DNA from: Mycobacterium sp. 236(2023)
Lineage (GTDB): Bacteria > Actinomycetota > Actinomycetes > Mycobacteriales > Mycobacteriaceae
Length of the DNA: 64,000 nucleotides
Direction of reading: 5' to 3'
Assembly: GCF_029623955.1 (NCBI RefSeq)
Contig: NZ_JARSBP010000003.1
Location: 434,001-498,000 of the forward strand
Below, piece after piece: positions 7,132 through 16,015 of this stretch; position 1 is the first letter of the stretch, and each line of letters begins with the position of its first letter. Under the pieces are notes generated by a model. That model did no database searches. It saw only the letters and a program-made list of their open reading frames with translations, and was not told the DNA's origin. Position numbers and translations under genes: made by a program.

Positions 7132-8355
7132 CTAATGCGCAAGCAGAAGGATGACCTGGGATTGCAGCTCGCCGAAGAGAAAGCCCAACCCGGCGCCGAG
7201 GACCACGATGATCCACTCGTCGTCCTTGAATGCCGGCCGCAGCAAGTTCTCGTATTCCATGGGCGTCAGCTCGGCCATCTTCTCGATCATGGTGTTCTCC
7301 AGATCGAGGCGTTCTGCGGCGTATTTCTCGATATGGGCCGAGGTTTCGGGAATCCGGTCGATGACCGAGGTTGCCAGCGTCTTTTTCATCGTCTGGTACT
7401 TGCTGCCGCCGACGACGTCGATGACCCGGCCCGCGAAGCCCAGTTGTTCGTCGATGGTCCGGGCGATCTCGGTCTCGATGATGTCGAAGAATCTGTCCGA
7501 CATCGGGCCGGTGAGCAGGCTTTCCATGATGGCCTTCGGGGTGAAGATCTCTTTGGCCAGCAGCGCCGAGTAGCCGCGGATCACGTCCTCGCGCCTGGCC
7601 TGGAAGACCCCTTGCCACTTGATGCCGGGGAAGATGGTGCGCCGCTCGACGGGCCGGAAGATCATCTGCAGCGCGACGTAGTCGGTGAGGCCACCGGTCA
7701 GCAGACCGAACAGGGGCAGCACGAGATGCCATCCGGTGAAACCGAATACGACCATCTGGACCAGTCCGATGAGGAAGCCGAACCATAGCCCGGACCGGAT
7801 GAGGAACCCGAACGCGGGCCGCCCGATGTCCTGGAAGATCGAGTTCAGGGTCGCCTTGTCGCGGACCAGGTTGGTGACGACCATGTGCTTGATGTCGAAG
7901 ATCTGGTCGATCTGTCCGCGGAACTGATCGAACATGCTGCGAGTGGCCGCCGGGATCCGGCTTTCGACGTTGGCGACGACCAGATCCTTCAGTTGGTCGG
8001 GCGTTGCGCGCCACAGCTGCGGCTGGAACGACATCATGATCGTCTCGACGAGTTCCTCGGCGGCTTCGCGCAGAGGTTCACGAAGTTCGTCGGCCAGCTC
8101 TTCGGGATCGATGCGGTCGAACAGCTGCTGCGGATTGATGATCTTCGACGTGATGGAGTCGACCGCGACCGCGGCCATCTTCGGCGCGCGTTTGGGGATC
8201 TGGCCCTGCCACCCGAGATACGGTGGGATTCCTTTGAATTCGACCGGCTGGAACATCATCTTGACGGCCAGGATCTTGGTCGCCCAGCCAACCAGCGCGG
8301 CTCCGAGCGGTATCGAGATGTATACCCACAGCGGATAGGTGAAGATGCCTGTCAT
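7132..8355 (-). CDS. DUF445 family membrane protein
   Basis: A 407-residue protein with membrane segments at the N-terminus (WVYISIPLGAALVGWATKIL), in the middle (a long hydrophobic stretch around residues 190-230) and at the C-terminus (WIIVVLGAGLGFLFG). The two duplicated motifs of DUF445 proteins are present: NxxAVKMMFxPVEFKG-like near the start and YVALQMIFRPVERR in the middle. The family function is unknown. The start is fixed at 8355 by a 4-base ATGA overlap with the stop of the upstream Abi-alpha-like gene, showing translational coupling of the pair. Confidence 0.85.
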   Translation of the reverse strand: MTGIFTYPLWVYISIPLGAALVGWATKILAVKMMFQPVEFKGIPPYLGWQGQIPKRAPKMAAVAVDSITSKIINPQQLFDRIDPEELADELREPLREAAEELVETIMMSFQPQLWRATPDQLKDLVVANVESRIPAATRSMFDQFRGQIDQIFDIKHMVVTNLVRDKATLNSIFQDIGRPAFGFLIRSGLWFGFLIGLVQMVVFGFTGWHLVLPLFGLLTGGLTDYVALQMIFRPVERRTIFPGIKWQGVFQARREDVIRGYSALLAKEIFTPKAIMESLLTGPMSDRFFDIIETEIARTIDEQLGFAGRVIDVVGGSKYQTMKKTLATSVIDRIPETSAHIEKYAAERLDLENTMIEKMAELTPMEYENLLRPAFKDDEWIIVVLGAGLGFLFGELQSQVILLLAH

Positions 8356-9032
8356 GTCGCTGCTTCCTCCCACACTTGGCGGCCGAGTTCGGAGATTCCG
8401 AGGGTGCGTCGAACGATGCGGGCGGTCCGGATGCCGCGACTGACCGAGGTGATCGCCGAATGGACCGCACTGTCGGTGAGCAACATCTCGTAGTCGTCGC
8501 GCATCGTGGCGTCCGGCGGCCCCAGGACGACGAGGCCGAGCCGCAGCATGTGCGTGACGTACAACGGGGTCCGCTGTGGAACGGCAACGCCCGCGGCGCG
8601 TCCCACCGTGGAGGCGTTCTTCAAGACGAGGGGGCCGGCGGTGCCGACACCGGGTTCGCCGACGTGGATGACGGGATAGGTGGAACCGTCGGACACCGCG
8701 GCGAAGATGCGTGCCTCGTCGGGCACGATCGCCTGCAGCAGCGCCAGATGCACGGCCGTCCGGCTCTGGGCAGGGCTGTCGGACAGCGACCGCCGCATCA
8801 GATCCTTGAACACCGCTCGGGGCGTGACGGTTTCGTCGTCACCGGGCTCGAGGGCGACGTCGTCATCGTCGGGGTCCGGCGGGTCGATGTCGTCGAGGTG
8901 CGCACGCACGGCGCGTACGAGTTCTCGTTCGGCTCCCGCGAGCCAGGTGGTCACCTCGGTACCTCCCGGCAGCTGCCGCGCGGAGCTGATGACGAAACCC
9001 AGCCCGTCGCCAAGCCATTGAGCCGGATTCAT
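8352..9032 (-). CDS. Abi-alpha (DUF4393)-like protein
   Basis: This 226-residue protein has an acidic linker (DPPDPDDDDVALEPGDDE) before a C-terminal region resembling Abi-alpha/DUF4393: HLALLQAIVPDEARIF, YPVIHV, NASTVGRAAGV, YVTHMLRLGLVVLG and a final RTLGISELGRQVWEEA. The family name comes from abortive-infection proteins, but most members are uncharacterised. It is the first gene of a coupled pair with the DUF445 membrane protein. Family assignment is by motif memory and moderately secure; a defence role is only a hypothesis. Confidence 0.68.
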   Translation of the reverse strand: MNPAQWLGDGLGFVISSARQLPGGTEVTTWLAGAERELVRAVRAHLDDIDPPDPDDDDVALEPGDDETVTPRAVFKDLMRRSLSDSPAQSRTAVHLALLQAIVPDEARIFAAVSDGSTYPVIHVGEPGVGTAGPLVLKNASTVGRAAGVAVPQRTPLYVTHMLRLGLVVLGPPDATMRDDYEMLLTDSAVHSAITSVSRGIRTARIVRRTLGISELGRQVWEEAAT

Positions 9033-9125
9033 CGACCGACGCCCGCCCCTCTAGTCGCCCCAACGGTAAGGTCACAGTAGGCGCAAAGATGCTGTTGGGA
9101 GCCCGAACGCGCGGAAGCGAAAAGT

Positions 9126-9170
9126 TGGTCCGGACAATGGGATACCGGATCGGGCATTGGTCCGGACAAG
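9126..9170. repeat. Two direct copies of TTGGTCCGGACAA upstream of the SRPBCC-far operon
   Basis: TTGGTCCGGACAA occurs at 9126-9138 and again at 9158-9170, start-to-start 32 bases, about three helical turns. Each copy contains the palindrome GTCCGGAC. They lie 53-85 bases upstream of the -10 at 9223, a position fitting an activator or repressor pair for the downstream operon. Confidence 0.6.
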
Positions 9171-9222
9171 TTGCCGGCGAATCATGTGCGGAATGTGCAC
9201 ACACCGCGCGGGTGGCGGTCGA

Positions 9223-9228
9223 TAAGGT
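9223..9228 (+). promoter_or_regulatory. -10 element of a leaderless promoter
   Basis: TAAGGT is a TANNNT -10 hexamer located exactly 6 bases before the ATG at 9235. This is the spacing seen in mycobacterial leaderless mRNAs, where the A of the start codon is the first transcribed base. No clear -35 is visible. The direct repeats at 9126-9170 lie upstream. Confidence 0.55.
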
Positions 9229-9234
9229 CTCCGC

Positions 9235-9675
9235 ATGGCAACCAAGGACTCGCGCGAAATCGTCATCGAAGCCACCCCCGAACAGATCCTGGACGTCATC
9301 GCCGACGTCGAGGCGACGCCCACCTGGGCGTCGCAGTACAAGAAGGCCGAGATCGTCGACACCTACGACGACGGGCGCCCGAAGCAGGTCAAGATGCAGA
9401 TCAGCTCGGCGGGCATCACCGACGACCTGCTCGTCGAATACACGTGGACCGACAACAGCGCCACCTGGACGCTGCTGTCGGCGAAGGCGCTCAAGTCGCA
9501 GGTGGGCAAGTACACCGTCACCCCGAACGGCGACAAGACGACGCTGCGTTTCGACATCGAGATAGAACTGCTGGTCCCGCTGCCCGGTTTCATCCTGAAG
9601 CGCGCGATGAAGGGCGCCGTCGACGTGGCGACAGACGGTCTGCGCAAGCAGGTTCTGAAGGTCATCAACGGGTGA
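9235..9675 (+). CDS. SRPBCC family protein (Rv0854-like)
   Basis: This 146-residue START/polyketide-cyclase fold protein matches the first gene of the conserved mycobacterial cluster Rv0854-far-Rv0856-Rv0857. The fold is indicated by the opening [20 protein letters not shown], the internal TYDDGRP and [14 protein letters not shown] strands, and the closing amphipathic helix [12 protein letters not shown]. Such proteins bind hydrophobic ligands such as acyl or polycyclic molecules; the ligand is unknown. The ATG is supported by the leaderless -10 at 9223. Its stop overlaps the GTG of far by 4 bases, showing coupled translation. Confidence 0.85.
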   Translation: MATKDSREIVIEATPEQILDVIADVEATPTWASQYKKAEIVDTYDDGRPKQVKMQISSAGITDDLLVEYTWTDNSATWTLLSAKALKSQVGKYTVTPNGDKTTLRFDIEIELLVPLPGFILKRAMKGAVDVATDGLRKQVLKVING

Positions 9676-10748
9676 GCGCGGGCCCTCTCGCCGGGGTCAG
9701 GGTGGTCGAACTCGGCGGGATCGGGCCGGGTCCGCACGCCGGCATGATGCTCGCCGACCTCGGGGCCGATGTGGTGCGGGTCCGTCGGCCCGGTGGGTTG
9801 CAGATGCCCGCTGAGGACGTCGACCTGCTCCACCGCGGCAAGCGGGTCATCGACCTCGATCTCAAAGCCGATCGCGAGAAGCTGCTCGATCTGATCGCCA
9901 AAGCCGATGTGCTGATCGACGGTTTCCGGCCGGGTACGTGCGAGCGGCTCGGCATCGGGCCGCAGGACTGCGACACGGTCAATGGCCGCTTGATCTTCGC
10001 CCGCATCACCGGCTGGGGGCAGCACGGCCCGCTGGCGAGGTCTGCGGGCCACGACATCAACTACCTGTCGCAGACGGGTGCACTGTCGGCGATCGGATAT
10101 CGGGACCGGCCGCCCGTCGCCCCGCTGAATCTGGTCGCCGACTTCGGCGGCGGGTCGATGCTCGTCCTGGTCGGCATCGTCGCCGCGCTGTACGAGCGCG
10201 AGAGCTCCGGCAAGGGGCAGGTGATCGATGCCGCGATGGTCGACGGAGTCAGCATGCTGTCGCAGATGGCATGGACGATGAAGGCGACGGGCGCGTTGCG
10301 CGATGAGCGCGAGTCGTTCCTGCTCGACGGCGGGGCCCCGTTCTATCGAACCTACGAGACCGCGGACGGCCGGTACGTGGCCGTGGGCGCGATCGAGCCG
10401 CAGTTCTATGCCCAACTGCTCGCCGGCCTCGAACTTGTCGCCGACGAGCTGCCGCAGCAACTCGACCGGGCGTCCTTTCCGGCGATGCACGAGCTCTTCG
10501 CCGAGCGGTTCGCGACCAGGACGCGGGACGAGTGGACGGCAGTCTTCTCGGGCACCGACGCCTGTGTGACGCCGGTTCTGACGTGGGCAGAGGCGGCTGC
10601 CAGCCGACACTTGCGAGAGCGCGAGACGATCGTGACCGCGCACGGCGTCGATCAGGCGGCTCCGGCGCCGCGCTTCTCGCGGACACCGTCGCCCGACGTG
10701 GGCCGACCACCGCAGCAGGCAACCTCGATCGAGCAGGTCGACTGGTAA
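9672..10748 (+). CDS. far: Fatty-acid-CoA / alpha-methylacyl-CoA racemase (CoA-transferase III family)
   Basis: The 358-residue product inverts the alpha-methyl stereocentre of branched acyl-CoAs, a step needed before beta-oxidation of methyl-branched lipids and sterol side chains. The active-site residues of mycobacterial MCR are all present with matching spacing: an Arg in GFRPG (residue 86), His127 in AGHDINYLS, Asp157 in ADFGGGSM and Glu in VGAIEPQF. The start is the GTG at 9672, overlapping the preceding stop (GTGA). Flanking SRPBCC genes and downstream dapC place it as the Rv0855 orthologue. The cluster is normally adjacent to fadA-fadB, which here lie 43 kb away. Confidence 0.9.
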   Translation: MSAGPLAGVRVVELGGIGPGPHAGMMLADLGADVVRVRRPGGLQMPAEDVDLLHRGKRVIDLDLKADREKLLDLIAKADVLIDGFRPGTCERLGIGPQDCDTVNGRLIFARITGWGQHGPLARSAGHDINYLSQTGALSAIGYRDRPPVAPLNLVADFGGGSMLVLVGIVAALYERESSGKGQVIDAAMVDGVSMLSQMAWTMKATGALRDERESFLLDGGAPFYRTYETADGRYVAVGAIEPQFYAQLLAGLELVADELPQQLDRASFPAMHELFAERFATRTRDEWTAVFSGTDACVTPVLTWAEAAASRHLRERETIVTAHGVDQAAPAPRFSRTPSPDVGRPPQQATSIEQVDW

Positions 10749-10806
10749 CCGACATTAGCTGCAAAATCCTTCGCGCAAGGCCGATTGCGTGGCAGGATTT
10801 GCTCCT

Positions 10807-11247
10807 ATGGCGGTGCGAGCTTCCAGCGAAGTGGAGATCGAGGCCCCGCCGGAGGCGATCATGGACGCCTTGGCGGACATCGAAGCGGTGGCCTCGTGGT
10901 CGTCGCTACACAAGGACACCGAGGTGGTGGACCGCCATCCCGACGGCAGGCCGCACCACGTCAGGGCGACGGTCAAGATCATGGGGCTCGCCGATAAGGA
11001 GATGCTGGAGTACCACTGGGGCGACGACTGGGTGGTGTGGGATGCCCAGCAGACGTCGCGGCAGCGCTGCCAGCACGGCGAGTACAACCTGACCGCCGTC
11101 GGCGAGGAGCGAACATTGGTGCGTTTCGACCTGATCCTCGATCTGGCCACACCGTATCCGACGTTCCTGGTGCGGCGGGCCAAGAAGATGGTGCTTGACG
11201 TGGCGCTGGAAGATTTGCGCCAACGCGTTCTGGCAGTCGCGCGGTAG
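10807..11247 (+). CDS. SRPBCC family protein (Rv0856-like)
   Basis: This 146-residue START-fold protein is a close paralogue of the next gene. Both share the openings MAVRASSEVEIEAP and MAIRATREILIEAP and the central DGRPHHVR segment. The start at 10807 is chosen by aligning those N-termini; a GTG at 10789 would add six unshared residues. It lies 58 bases after far and 6 bases before its paralogue. A hydrophobic-ligand-binding role related to lipid metabolism is inferred from fold and context; no catalytic residues can be assigned. Confidence 0.85.
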   Translation: MAVRASSEVEIEAPPEAIMDALADIEAVASWSSLHKDTEVVDRHPDGRPHHVRATVKIMGLADKEMLEYHWGDDWVVWDAQQTSRQRCQHGEYNLTAVGEERTLVRFDLILDLATPYPTFLVRRAKKMVLDVALEDLRQRVLAVAR

Positions 11248-11253
11248 CTCCTC

Positions 11254-11712
11254 ATGGCGATCCGGGCGACGCGGGAGATCCTCATCGAGGCGCCTCGGGA
11301 TGTCGTCATGGAGGCCCTCGCCGATGTCACGGCGTGGCCGTCGTATTCGTCGATGCACAAGCACGTCGACGTGATCGACGCGTACCCGGACGGCCGTCCG
11401 CACCACGTCCGCGTCAAGGTGCGCGTGCTCGGGCTCAGCGACACCGAGATCCTCGAATATCGTTGGGGCCCGGACTGGTTGGTGTGGGACGCACTGCCGA
11501 CGTCGCAGCAGTATGCCCAGCATGTGGAGTACCGGTTGGTCGACGAGAACAGCGGCGAGTCGACGCGGATGCGGGTCGACATCACGGTCGAGCCTGCGGC
11601 GCCGGTCCCCGAGTTCCTGGTCAAACGGGCCAGCGGCGCCGTTCTCGACGCGCAGACGATCGGGATACGTCAACTGGCGCTGCGCAACAACACTTCTCAT
11701 CACGTGGAGTAG
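11254..11712 (+). CDS. SRPBCC family protein (Rv0857-like)
   Basis: A second tandem SRPBCC copy of 152 residues, 6 bases after the first, with EILEYRWGPDWLVWDA paralleling EMLEYHWGDDWVVWDA in its neighbour. Together with the gene at 9235 there are three SRPBCC paralogues around one racemase, as in M. tuberculosis. The fold suggests binding of an acyl or sterol-like ligand. The last residues (NNTSHHVE) diverge, so the tail may be dispensable. Confidence 0.85.
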   Translation: MAIRATREILIEAPRDVVMEALADVTAWPSYSSMHKHVDVIDAYPDGRPHHVRVKVRVLGLSDTEILEYRWGPDWLVWDALPTSQQYAQHVEYRLVDENSGESTRMRVDITVEPAAPVPEFLVKRASGAVLDAQTIGIRQLALRNNTSHHVE

Positions 11713-11761
11713 ATCTCGGCCGGACGGAATACCTGGCGACCGCGCGCGGGTTGGTCGACGT

Positions 11762-12673
11762 ATGCCCGCTGACATCGTGCTGTTCGGAAGTGCCGGCGCC
11801 GAGAACGCCGTCGACGACTACGTGGTCCAGGCCCGCCGGGCGCACGAACTCGGAGTGGGACGGGTCTGGGTCGCTCAGCAGTTCGACCACGACGCGATCT
11901 CGCTCGCGGGGCTGATCGGTGCGGCGGTGCCCGGCCTCGGGGTGGGCACGTCGGTGGTGCCGTTCAATCCGCGCCATCCGCTGACGTTGGCATCGCAGGC
12001 GCAGACCGCTGCGGCCGCCGCGCACGGGAACTTCAGCCTCGGACTGGGGTTGGGCGCACACGAGATCGAACGGGCCTCGTTCGGGCTCGCCTGGCCCAAC
12101 ACGATCGCGCGCCTGCGCGAGTACCTGACGGTGCTGCGATCCGTATTCGACACCGGCGCGGTGGATTTCCACGGCGCCGAGTTCACCGCGGCGCCGAGTT
12201 GGCCCGTCACGCTGGCGGGTGGCTCTCCGGTTCCGGTGTACGTTGCCGCGATGGGGCCCAAGGCATTACAAGTCACCGGCGAACTCGCCGACGGCACACT
12301 GCCCTACCTGGCGGGGCCGCGGACCATCGAGGAATTCATCGCGCCGACCATCACCAAGGCCGCAGCGGAGGCGGGCAGGCCTGCTCCCCGGATCATCGCG
12401 TTCGTGCCCGCGCAGCTGACCGACGACGTCGCGACGGCGCGGGCGGCGGCCAACGAGCAGCTGAGCTTCTACGCAACGATTCCGTCGTATCAGAAAGTCA
12501 TCGCACGGGAGGGGATCGACGATCTCTCGGACCTCGCCGCGATCGGAGACGGCGCAGCGCTGCGCCGTACGGTGGCCCGATTCCGGGATGCCGGTGCGAC
12601 GGATGTGGTGCTCAGCCCGTTGGAACGGACGCGCTACGACGAGAACCTGTGGGGCGTGGCCTCAACGCTGTAG
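11762..12673 (+). CDS. LLM-class F420-dependent oxidoreductase
   Basis: This 303-residue protein has the TIM-barrel layout of luciferase-like monooxygenases that use F420 in mycobacteria: ARRAHELGVGRVWVAQQFDHD, then GVGTSVVPFNPRHPLTLASQAQ read as adjoining motifs, then FSLGLGLGAHEIE and a TLAGGSPVPVYVAAMGP-type barrel strand. It most resembles the subgroup annotated TIGR03564. The ATG at 11762 lies 49 bases after the SRPBCC gene. The gene is not present at this place in M. tuberculosis. Its 3' end overlaps dapC (convergent) by 12 bases. The substrate is unknown. Confidence 0.82.
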   Translation: MPADIVLFGSAGAENAVDDYVVQARRAHELGVGRVWVAQQFDHDAISLAGLIGAAVPGLGVGTSVVPFNPRHPLTLASQAQTAAAAAHGNFSLGLGLGAHEIERASFGLAWPNTIARLREYLTVLRSVFDTGAVDFHGAEFTAAPSWPVTLAGGSPVPVYVAAMGPKALQVTGELADGTLPYLAGPRTIEEFIAPTITKAAAEAGRPAPRIIAFVPAQLTDDVATARAAANEQLSFYATIPSYQKVIAREGIDDLSDLAAIGDGAALRRTVARFRDAGATDVVLSPLERTRYDENLWGVASTL

Positions 12674-13831
12674 TGAGTGCAGGCGGCGGATCGCCTCGTC
12701 GAGGGTTTCGTCGCGTTTGCAGAATGCGAAGCGCACCAGGTGCTTCCACTGATCGGCGTGTGGCGCTGCGGGATCACAGAACGCGGACATCGGGATCGCG
12801 GCGACACCGACCTTCTCGGGAAGTTCCGCACAGAACGCGGTGCTGTCGTCGTAGCCCAGCGGTCGCGGATCCACGCACAGGAAGTAGGTTCCGAAGCTGT
12901 CGAACACGTCGAATCCGAGGTCGCTCAACGCCGATCCGAGCCGGTCGCGGCGGGACTGGAACGACGCGCACAGGGCGTCGACCCAGGCATCCTCGGTGTT
13001 GAGGGCATGCGCCACCGCGGGCTGGAAGGGCGACCCGCCGACATAGGTCAGGTATTGCTTTGCAGCACGCACGCCGGCAATGAGATCGCTTGGGCCGCAG
13101 GCCCAGCCGATCTTCCAGCCGGTGGCGTTGAACATCTTGCCCGCACTCGAGATCGTGATGGTGCGCTCGGCCATTCCCGGATAGTCGGCGAGCGGCCGGT
13201 GCTGCCTGCCGTCAAAGACCAGGTGTTCGTAGACCTCGTCGGTGATCACGAGCAGATCAGCGGACACCGCGAGTTCGGCCAGGCCGCGCAGCTCGTCGTC
13301 GGAGGCGACAAGCCCTGTCGGGTTGTGCGGCGTATTGACGATGAGCGCCTTGGTTTTCGGCGTGATTGCCGCGCGCAGGGCTTCGATGTCGATCGCGAAG
13401 CCGCGGCCGTCCTGCCGGAGCGGCACCGTGCGACGGTGGCAGCCGGCCATCGCGATGACGGGGGAGTAGGAGTCGTAGAACGGTTCGATGAGCAGGATCT
13501 CGGACCCGGGTTCGACGAGGCCGAGCACCGAGGACGCGATCGCCTCGGTGGCACCGACGGTCACGAGCACTTCGGTGTCGGGGTCGTACTCGCTTCCGTA
13601 GCGTCGCCTGCGCTGGTCGGCGATTGCCTGGCGCAGCGGCGCGATGCCCAGGCCCGGCGGGTACTGGTTGACGCCCTCGGCGATCGCGTTCTCGGCGACC
13701 TTGAGCATCGCCGGGGGGCCGTCCTCGTCGGGGAAACCCTGACCGAGGTTGACCGCGCCGACGCGCGCGGCCAGGGCCGACATCTCGGCGAAGATTGTCA
13801 CCGCATAGGGCTGCAAACCGCGAACCGTCAC
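12662..13831 (-). CDS. dapC: PLP-dependent aminotransferase, N-succinyldiaminopimelate aminotransferase type
   Basis: This 389-residue class I/II aminotransferase is the Rv0858c orthologue by sequence and synteny. It contains NLGQGFPDEDGPP, the substrate and PLP loops NTPHNPTG and VITDEVYEHLVF, the PLP-lysine region TITISSAGKMFNATGWKIGW, and the RFAFCKRDETLDEA tail. It should transfer the amino group in the succinylase route to lysine and meso-diaminopimelate, although the M. tuberculosis enzyme also resembles kynurenine-type aminotransferases. The start is a GTG at 13831, giving MTVRGLQPYAV, which matches the homologue. A TAGGCT -10-like hexamer lies 8 bases upstream. It is divergent from the gene at 13931. 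Confidence 0.88.
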   Translation of the reverse strand: MTVRGLQPYAVTIFAEMSALAARVGAVNLGQGFPDEDGPPAMLKVAENAIAEGVNQYPPGLGIAPLRQAIADQRRRRYGSEYDPDTEVLVTVGATEAIASSVLGLVEPGSEILLIEPFYDSYSPVIAMAGCHRRTVPLRQDGRGFAIDIEALRAAITPKTKALIVNTPHNPTGLVASDDELRGLAELAVSADLLVITDEVYEHLVFDGRQHRPLADYPGMAERTITISSAGKMFNATGWKIGWACGPSDLIAGVRAAKQYLTYVGGSPFQPAVAHALNTEDAWVDALCASFQSRRDRLGSALSDLGFDVFDSFGTYFLCVDPRPLGYDDSTAFCAELPEKVGVAAIPMSAFCDPAAPHADQWKHLVRFAFCKRDETLDEAIRRLHSLQR

Positions 13832-13912
13832 GACAGTCGAGCCTATGGGATGGACTCCGTCGAACGGGAACGGCTGGGTGTCCGGCGTGAGTATGCTGCA
13901 GTTCAACGACCC

Positions 13913-13926
13913 TACAATCGATTGCA
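13913..13926. promoter_or_regulatory. Operator copy 1 of TGCAATCGATTGCA (13 of 14), overlapping a -10
   Basis: TACAATCGATTGCA matches the 14-base palindrome found at 16173 with one difference. Its first six bases, TACAAT, also form a very good -10 hexamer, 12 bases before the ATG at 13931. Binding would occlude the promoter. The central CG and two-fold symmetry resemble LacI-family operators. Confidence 0.65.
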
Positions 13927-13930
13927 GAAC

Positions 13931-14824
13931 ATGGATCAGATAACGCTCGGAGTGTTCAGTCCGTCGGTGCTCCTCGATGTGGTCCGCACGACCGGCAGGC
14001 TGGCGGCCGCCGGCCTGGACGTCCGCGACGTGCCGGTGCCGTCGTCGCCCGCGCAGTTCACGTCGCTGCGCAACCGTGAGTTCGACGCGGTGTTCACCAG
14101 TCCTGACAACGTGCTGGCCTATCGCTTCCTGCCCGCCAACCCCCTGGGCGCGCTGTTGGACGTCGAGATCGTCGCGGGTCTGGACCGGGGACTCGGGCTG
14201 TGCCTGGCAGCGCGGCCCGGGGTGACCGTTCCGTCGGGCGGGCGGCTGGCGGTCGACGTCCCAAATTCGGGCTTCGCGTTCGTCGGCTACGCGCTGCTGG
14301 AGGAGCTCGAATCCTCGCGCGACGCGTTCGAGATCGCCGCGCTCGGCTCGACCCCGAAGCGGGCCGCCGCGTTGCGCGCGGGCGAGTGCGATGTCACGGT
14401 CCTCAACGCGGGCAACGAGCTGACGGCCCGTGCGGGGGGTTGCGCGCTGCTGGCCGACGTCACCAGGCTCGGCCCGTATCTCGGCACGGTGGTGGCGCGT
14501 TTCCGGGATGCCCCGGGCCGCCCTGAGGTCGACAAGCTGACAGAGGTGCTCGTCGACACGGCCGGGCAGATCCGTGCAGGTGAACTCGACGACGTCGCAA
14601 CCGAATCCGCGGGGCGACTGCTCGGCCTGACGGCGGAGAGTGCGGCCGAACACGTCGCGGTGCTGCGTGACCCGTCCCGGGGTCTGATCGACGATGGAGC
14701 GGTGGACACCGCGGCGCTGGAAACCCTCGTCGGACTGCGCCGCCGGTTCCTGCCCGCACCGGAACTGGACGGAATCACCGACCGGTTCGGTGAGCTCGTC
14801 CGATCGGCCGTGCTGGTTTCCTGA
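13931..14824 (+). CDS. Substrate-binding fold protein (NrtA/SsuA/THI5-like), no signal peptide
   Basis: This 297-residue protein has a type-2 periplasmic-binding fold: ITLGVFSPSVLLDVVRTTG, then FDAVFTSPDNVLAY and LAVDVPNSGFAFVGYALL, and AGECDVTVLNAGNEL in the second lobe. It lacks a signal peptide and lipobox, so it is probably a cytoplasmic ligand sensor or enzyme of the THI5-like group rather than a transporter component. Its promoter carries the same palindrome as the MFS and ABC transporter promoters, placing it in one regulon with them. It is divergent from dapC and convergent with the MFS gene, with 12 bases between their ends. Confidence 0.65.
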   Translation: MDQITLGVFSPSVLLDVVRTTGRLAAAGLDVRDVPVPSSPAQFTSLRNREFDAVFTSPDNVLAYRFLPANPLGALLDVEIVAGLDRGLGLCLAARPGVTVPSGGRLAVDVPNSGFAFVGYALLEELESSRDAFEIAALGSTPKRAAALRAGECDVTVLNAGNELTARAGGCALLADVTRLGPYLGTVVARFRDAPGRPEVDKLTEVLVDTAGQIRAGELDDVATESAGRLLGLTAESAAEHVAVLRDPSRGLIDDGAVDTAALETLVGLRRRFLPAPELDGITDRFGELVRSAVLVS

Positions 14825-14836
14825 CCGTCGCCGCTG

Positions 14837-15964
14837 TCATTCCCGGAGCACGTATCTGGCGCGAGCGACGCTGGTGGCCACCGCGTAGACGGTTGCGACC
14901 ACGAGCGTGAGCACGAACAGGGCATCGAAGCGGTGCGTTCCCGCAGCCACATTGCCGACCGCCGCTCCGATCGACGCCCCGACGAACAACGCGATCGAGA
15001 AGAACGACATGCCGACGGCACGACTGTCGGCTGCCGCGTCGGTCATCCAGGTCTGCATGGTGGTGTGTCCGAGCGCCCAGGCCAGCCCGAGGAGAGTTGC
15101 CGCCGTCAGCACCGTGGTCAGCGAGATATCCAGCGCCACAGCGATGTAGGCGCCGACGATTGCCACGCCCGCGAGCAGCATGAGCACCCAGGCGGGCCAG
15201 CGACCGAGGATCAGTTTCATCAGCTGGCTGACGATGACCACCGAAGCCCCGAACGCAGCGGTCGCGACGCCGGCAGCGAGAACGGTGGCGCCGGTCTCCT
15301 GCAGTGCCACGGCGAAGTAGTTGAACACACCGATCAACAGCACGCCTTCGATGACCGTGAACACCAGAATCGCGATGGCCCAGCGGTTTCGCGCCAGCCG
15401 CCGCAGGGACGGACCCAGGCGCTCGACGGGCGCATCGGCCGTCTCCTTGAGCCTTCTGAGCCCGAGCACCAGCGCGAAAGAGAACGCGGCCACGACCACA
15501 TAGGTCCATCGCCAGCCCAACCATTGGGCAATCGCGCCGGCACCGACCGTTCCCGCCGCCATTCCGACGGCGATCGCGGCCGCGAGGTTGGCGGTCGCCA
15601 CGGCCCGCTGCGTCAGGGTCAGCGTCTCGCCGTAATAGATCAGCACGGTGGTGATCGTTGCCGCGAATGCCGCGGCGGCGACCGCGCGGATGACGCTGTA
15701 ATACACCGCGTCCTGGGCGAAAGCCGTTGCCAAATTGGCAGATCCGCCGAGGGCGGTGGACACGACGAGGATGCGGACCCGGCCGTAGCGCGCCGCCAGA
15801 GTGCTCCACAACAGTTGGAACGCCGCGTAGGCGACGGCGTACACCGTCAGCGATTGTCCGACCGCGTCGACCGGCACGTCGAAATCGTCGGCGATCACCG
15901 GAACCAACGGCGGCATCACCGACCGGTCGATCAACGAGACGAAGGCCGCAAGGATGAGGATCAT
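14837..15964 (-). CDS. MFS transporter
   Basis: A 375-residue polytopic protein with about 11-12 hydrophobic segments. It has the loop 2-3 motif of the major facilitator superfamily (LWSTLAARYGRVRILV), an Asp/Arg in the first helix region (SLIDRSVMPPLVPVIA), and a second-half repeat. Length and the absence of a large loop fit a drug/metabolite:proton antiporter. The promoter region contains palindrome copy 2, so its expression should follow the divergent ABC importer operon. Substrate unknown; a role in exporting a product of the imported compound is an inference. Confidence 0.82.
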   Translation of the reverse strand: MILILAAFVSLIDRSVMPPLVPVIADDFDVPVDAVGQSLTVYAVAYAAFQLLWSTLAARYGRVRILVVSTALGGSANLATAFAQDAVYYSVIRAVAAAAFAATITTVLIYYGETLTLTQRAVATANLAAAIAVGMAAGTVGAGAIAQWLGWRWTYVVVAAFSFALVLGLRRLKETADAPVERLGPSLRRLARNRWAIAILVFTVIEGVLLIGVFNYFAVALQETGATVLAAGVATAAFGASVVIVSQLMKLILGRWPAWVLMLLAGVAIVGAYIAVALDISLTTVLTAATLLGLAWALGHTTMQTWMTDAAADSRAVGMSFFSIALFVGASIGAAVGNVAAGTHRFDALFVLTLVVATVYAVATSVARARYVLRE

Positions 15965-16015
15965 CAGGAAGGCGCAGCCACGGCGTATGTGCTCCAGTGC
16001 CGAACATCGGAAGTG

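Noticed and set aside
12677..13930. N-terminal extension of the plus-strand frame leading into the gene at 13931
   Set aside because: It is antisense to dapC and low-complexity; the ATG at 13931 with its TACAAT promoter is the sensible start.
13832..14653. N-terminal extension of dapC upstream of the GTG at 13831
   Set aside because: The extra residues are Arg-rich and antisense to the THI5-like gene; the GTG start matches the known dapC N-terminus.
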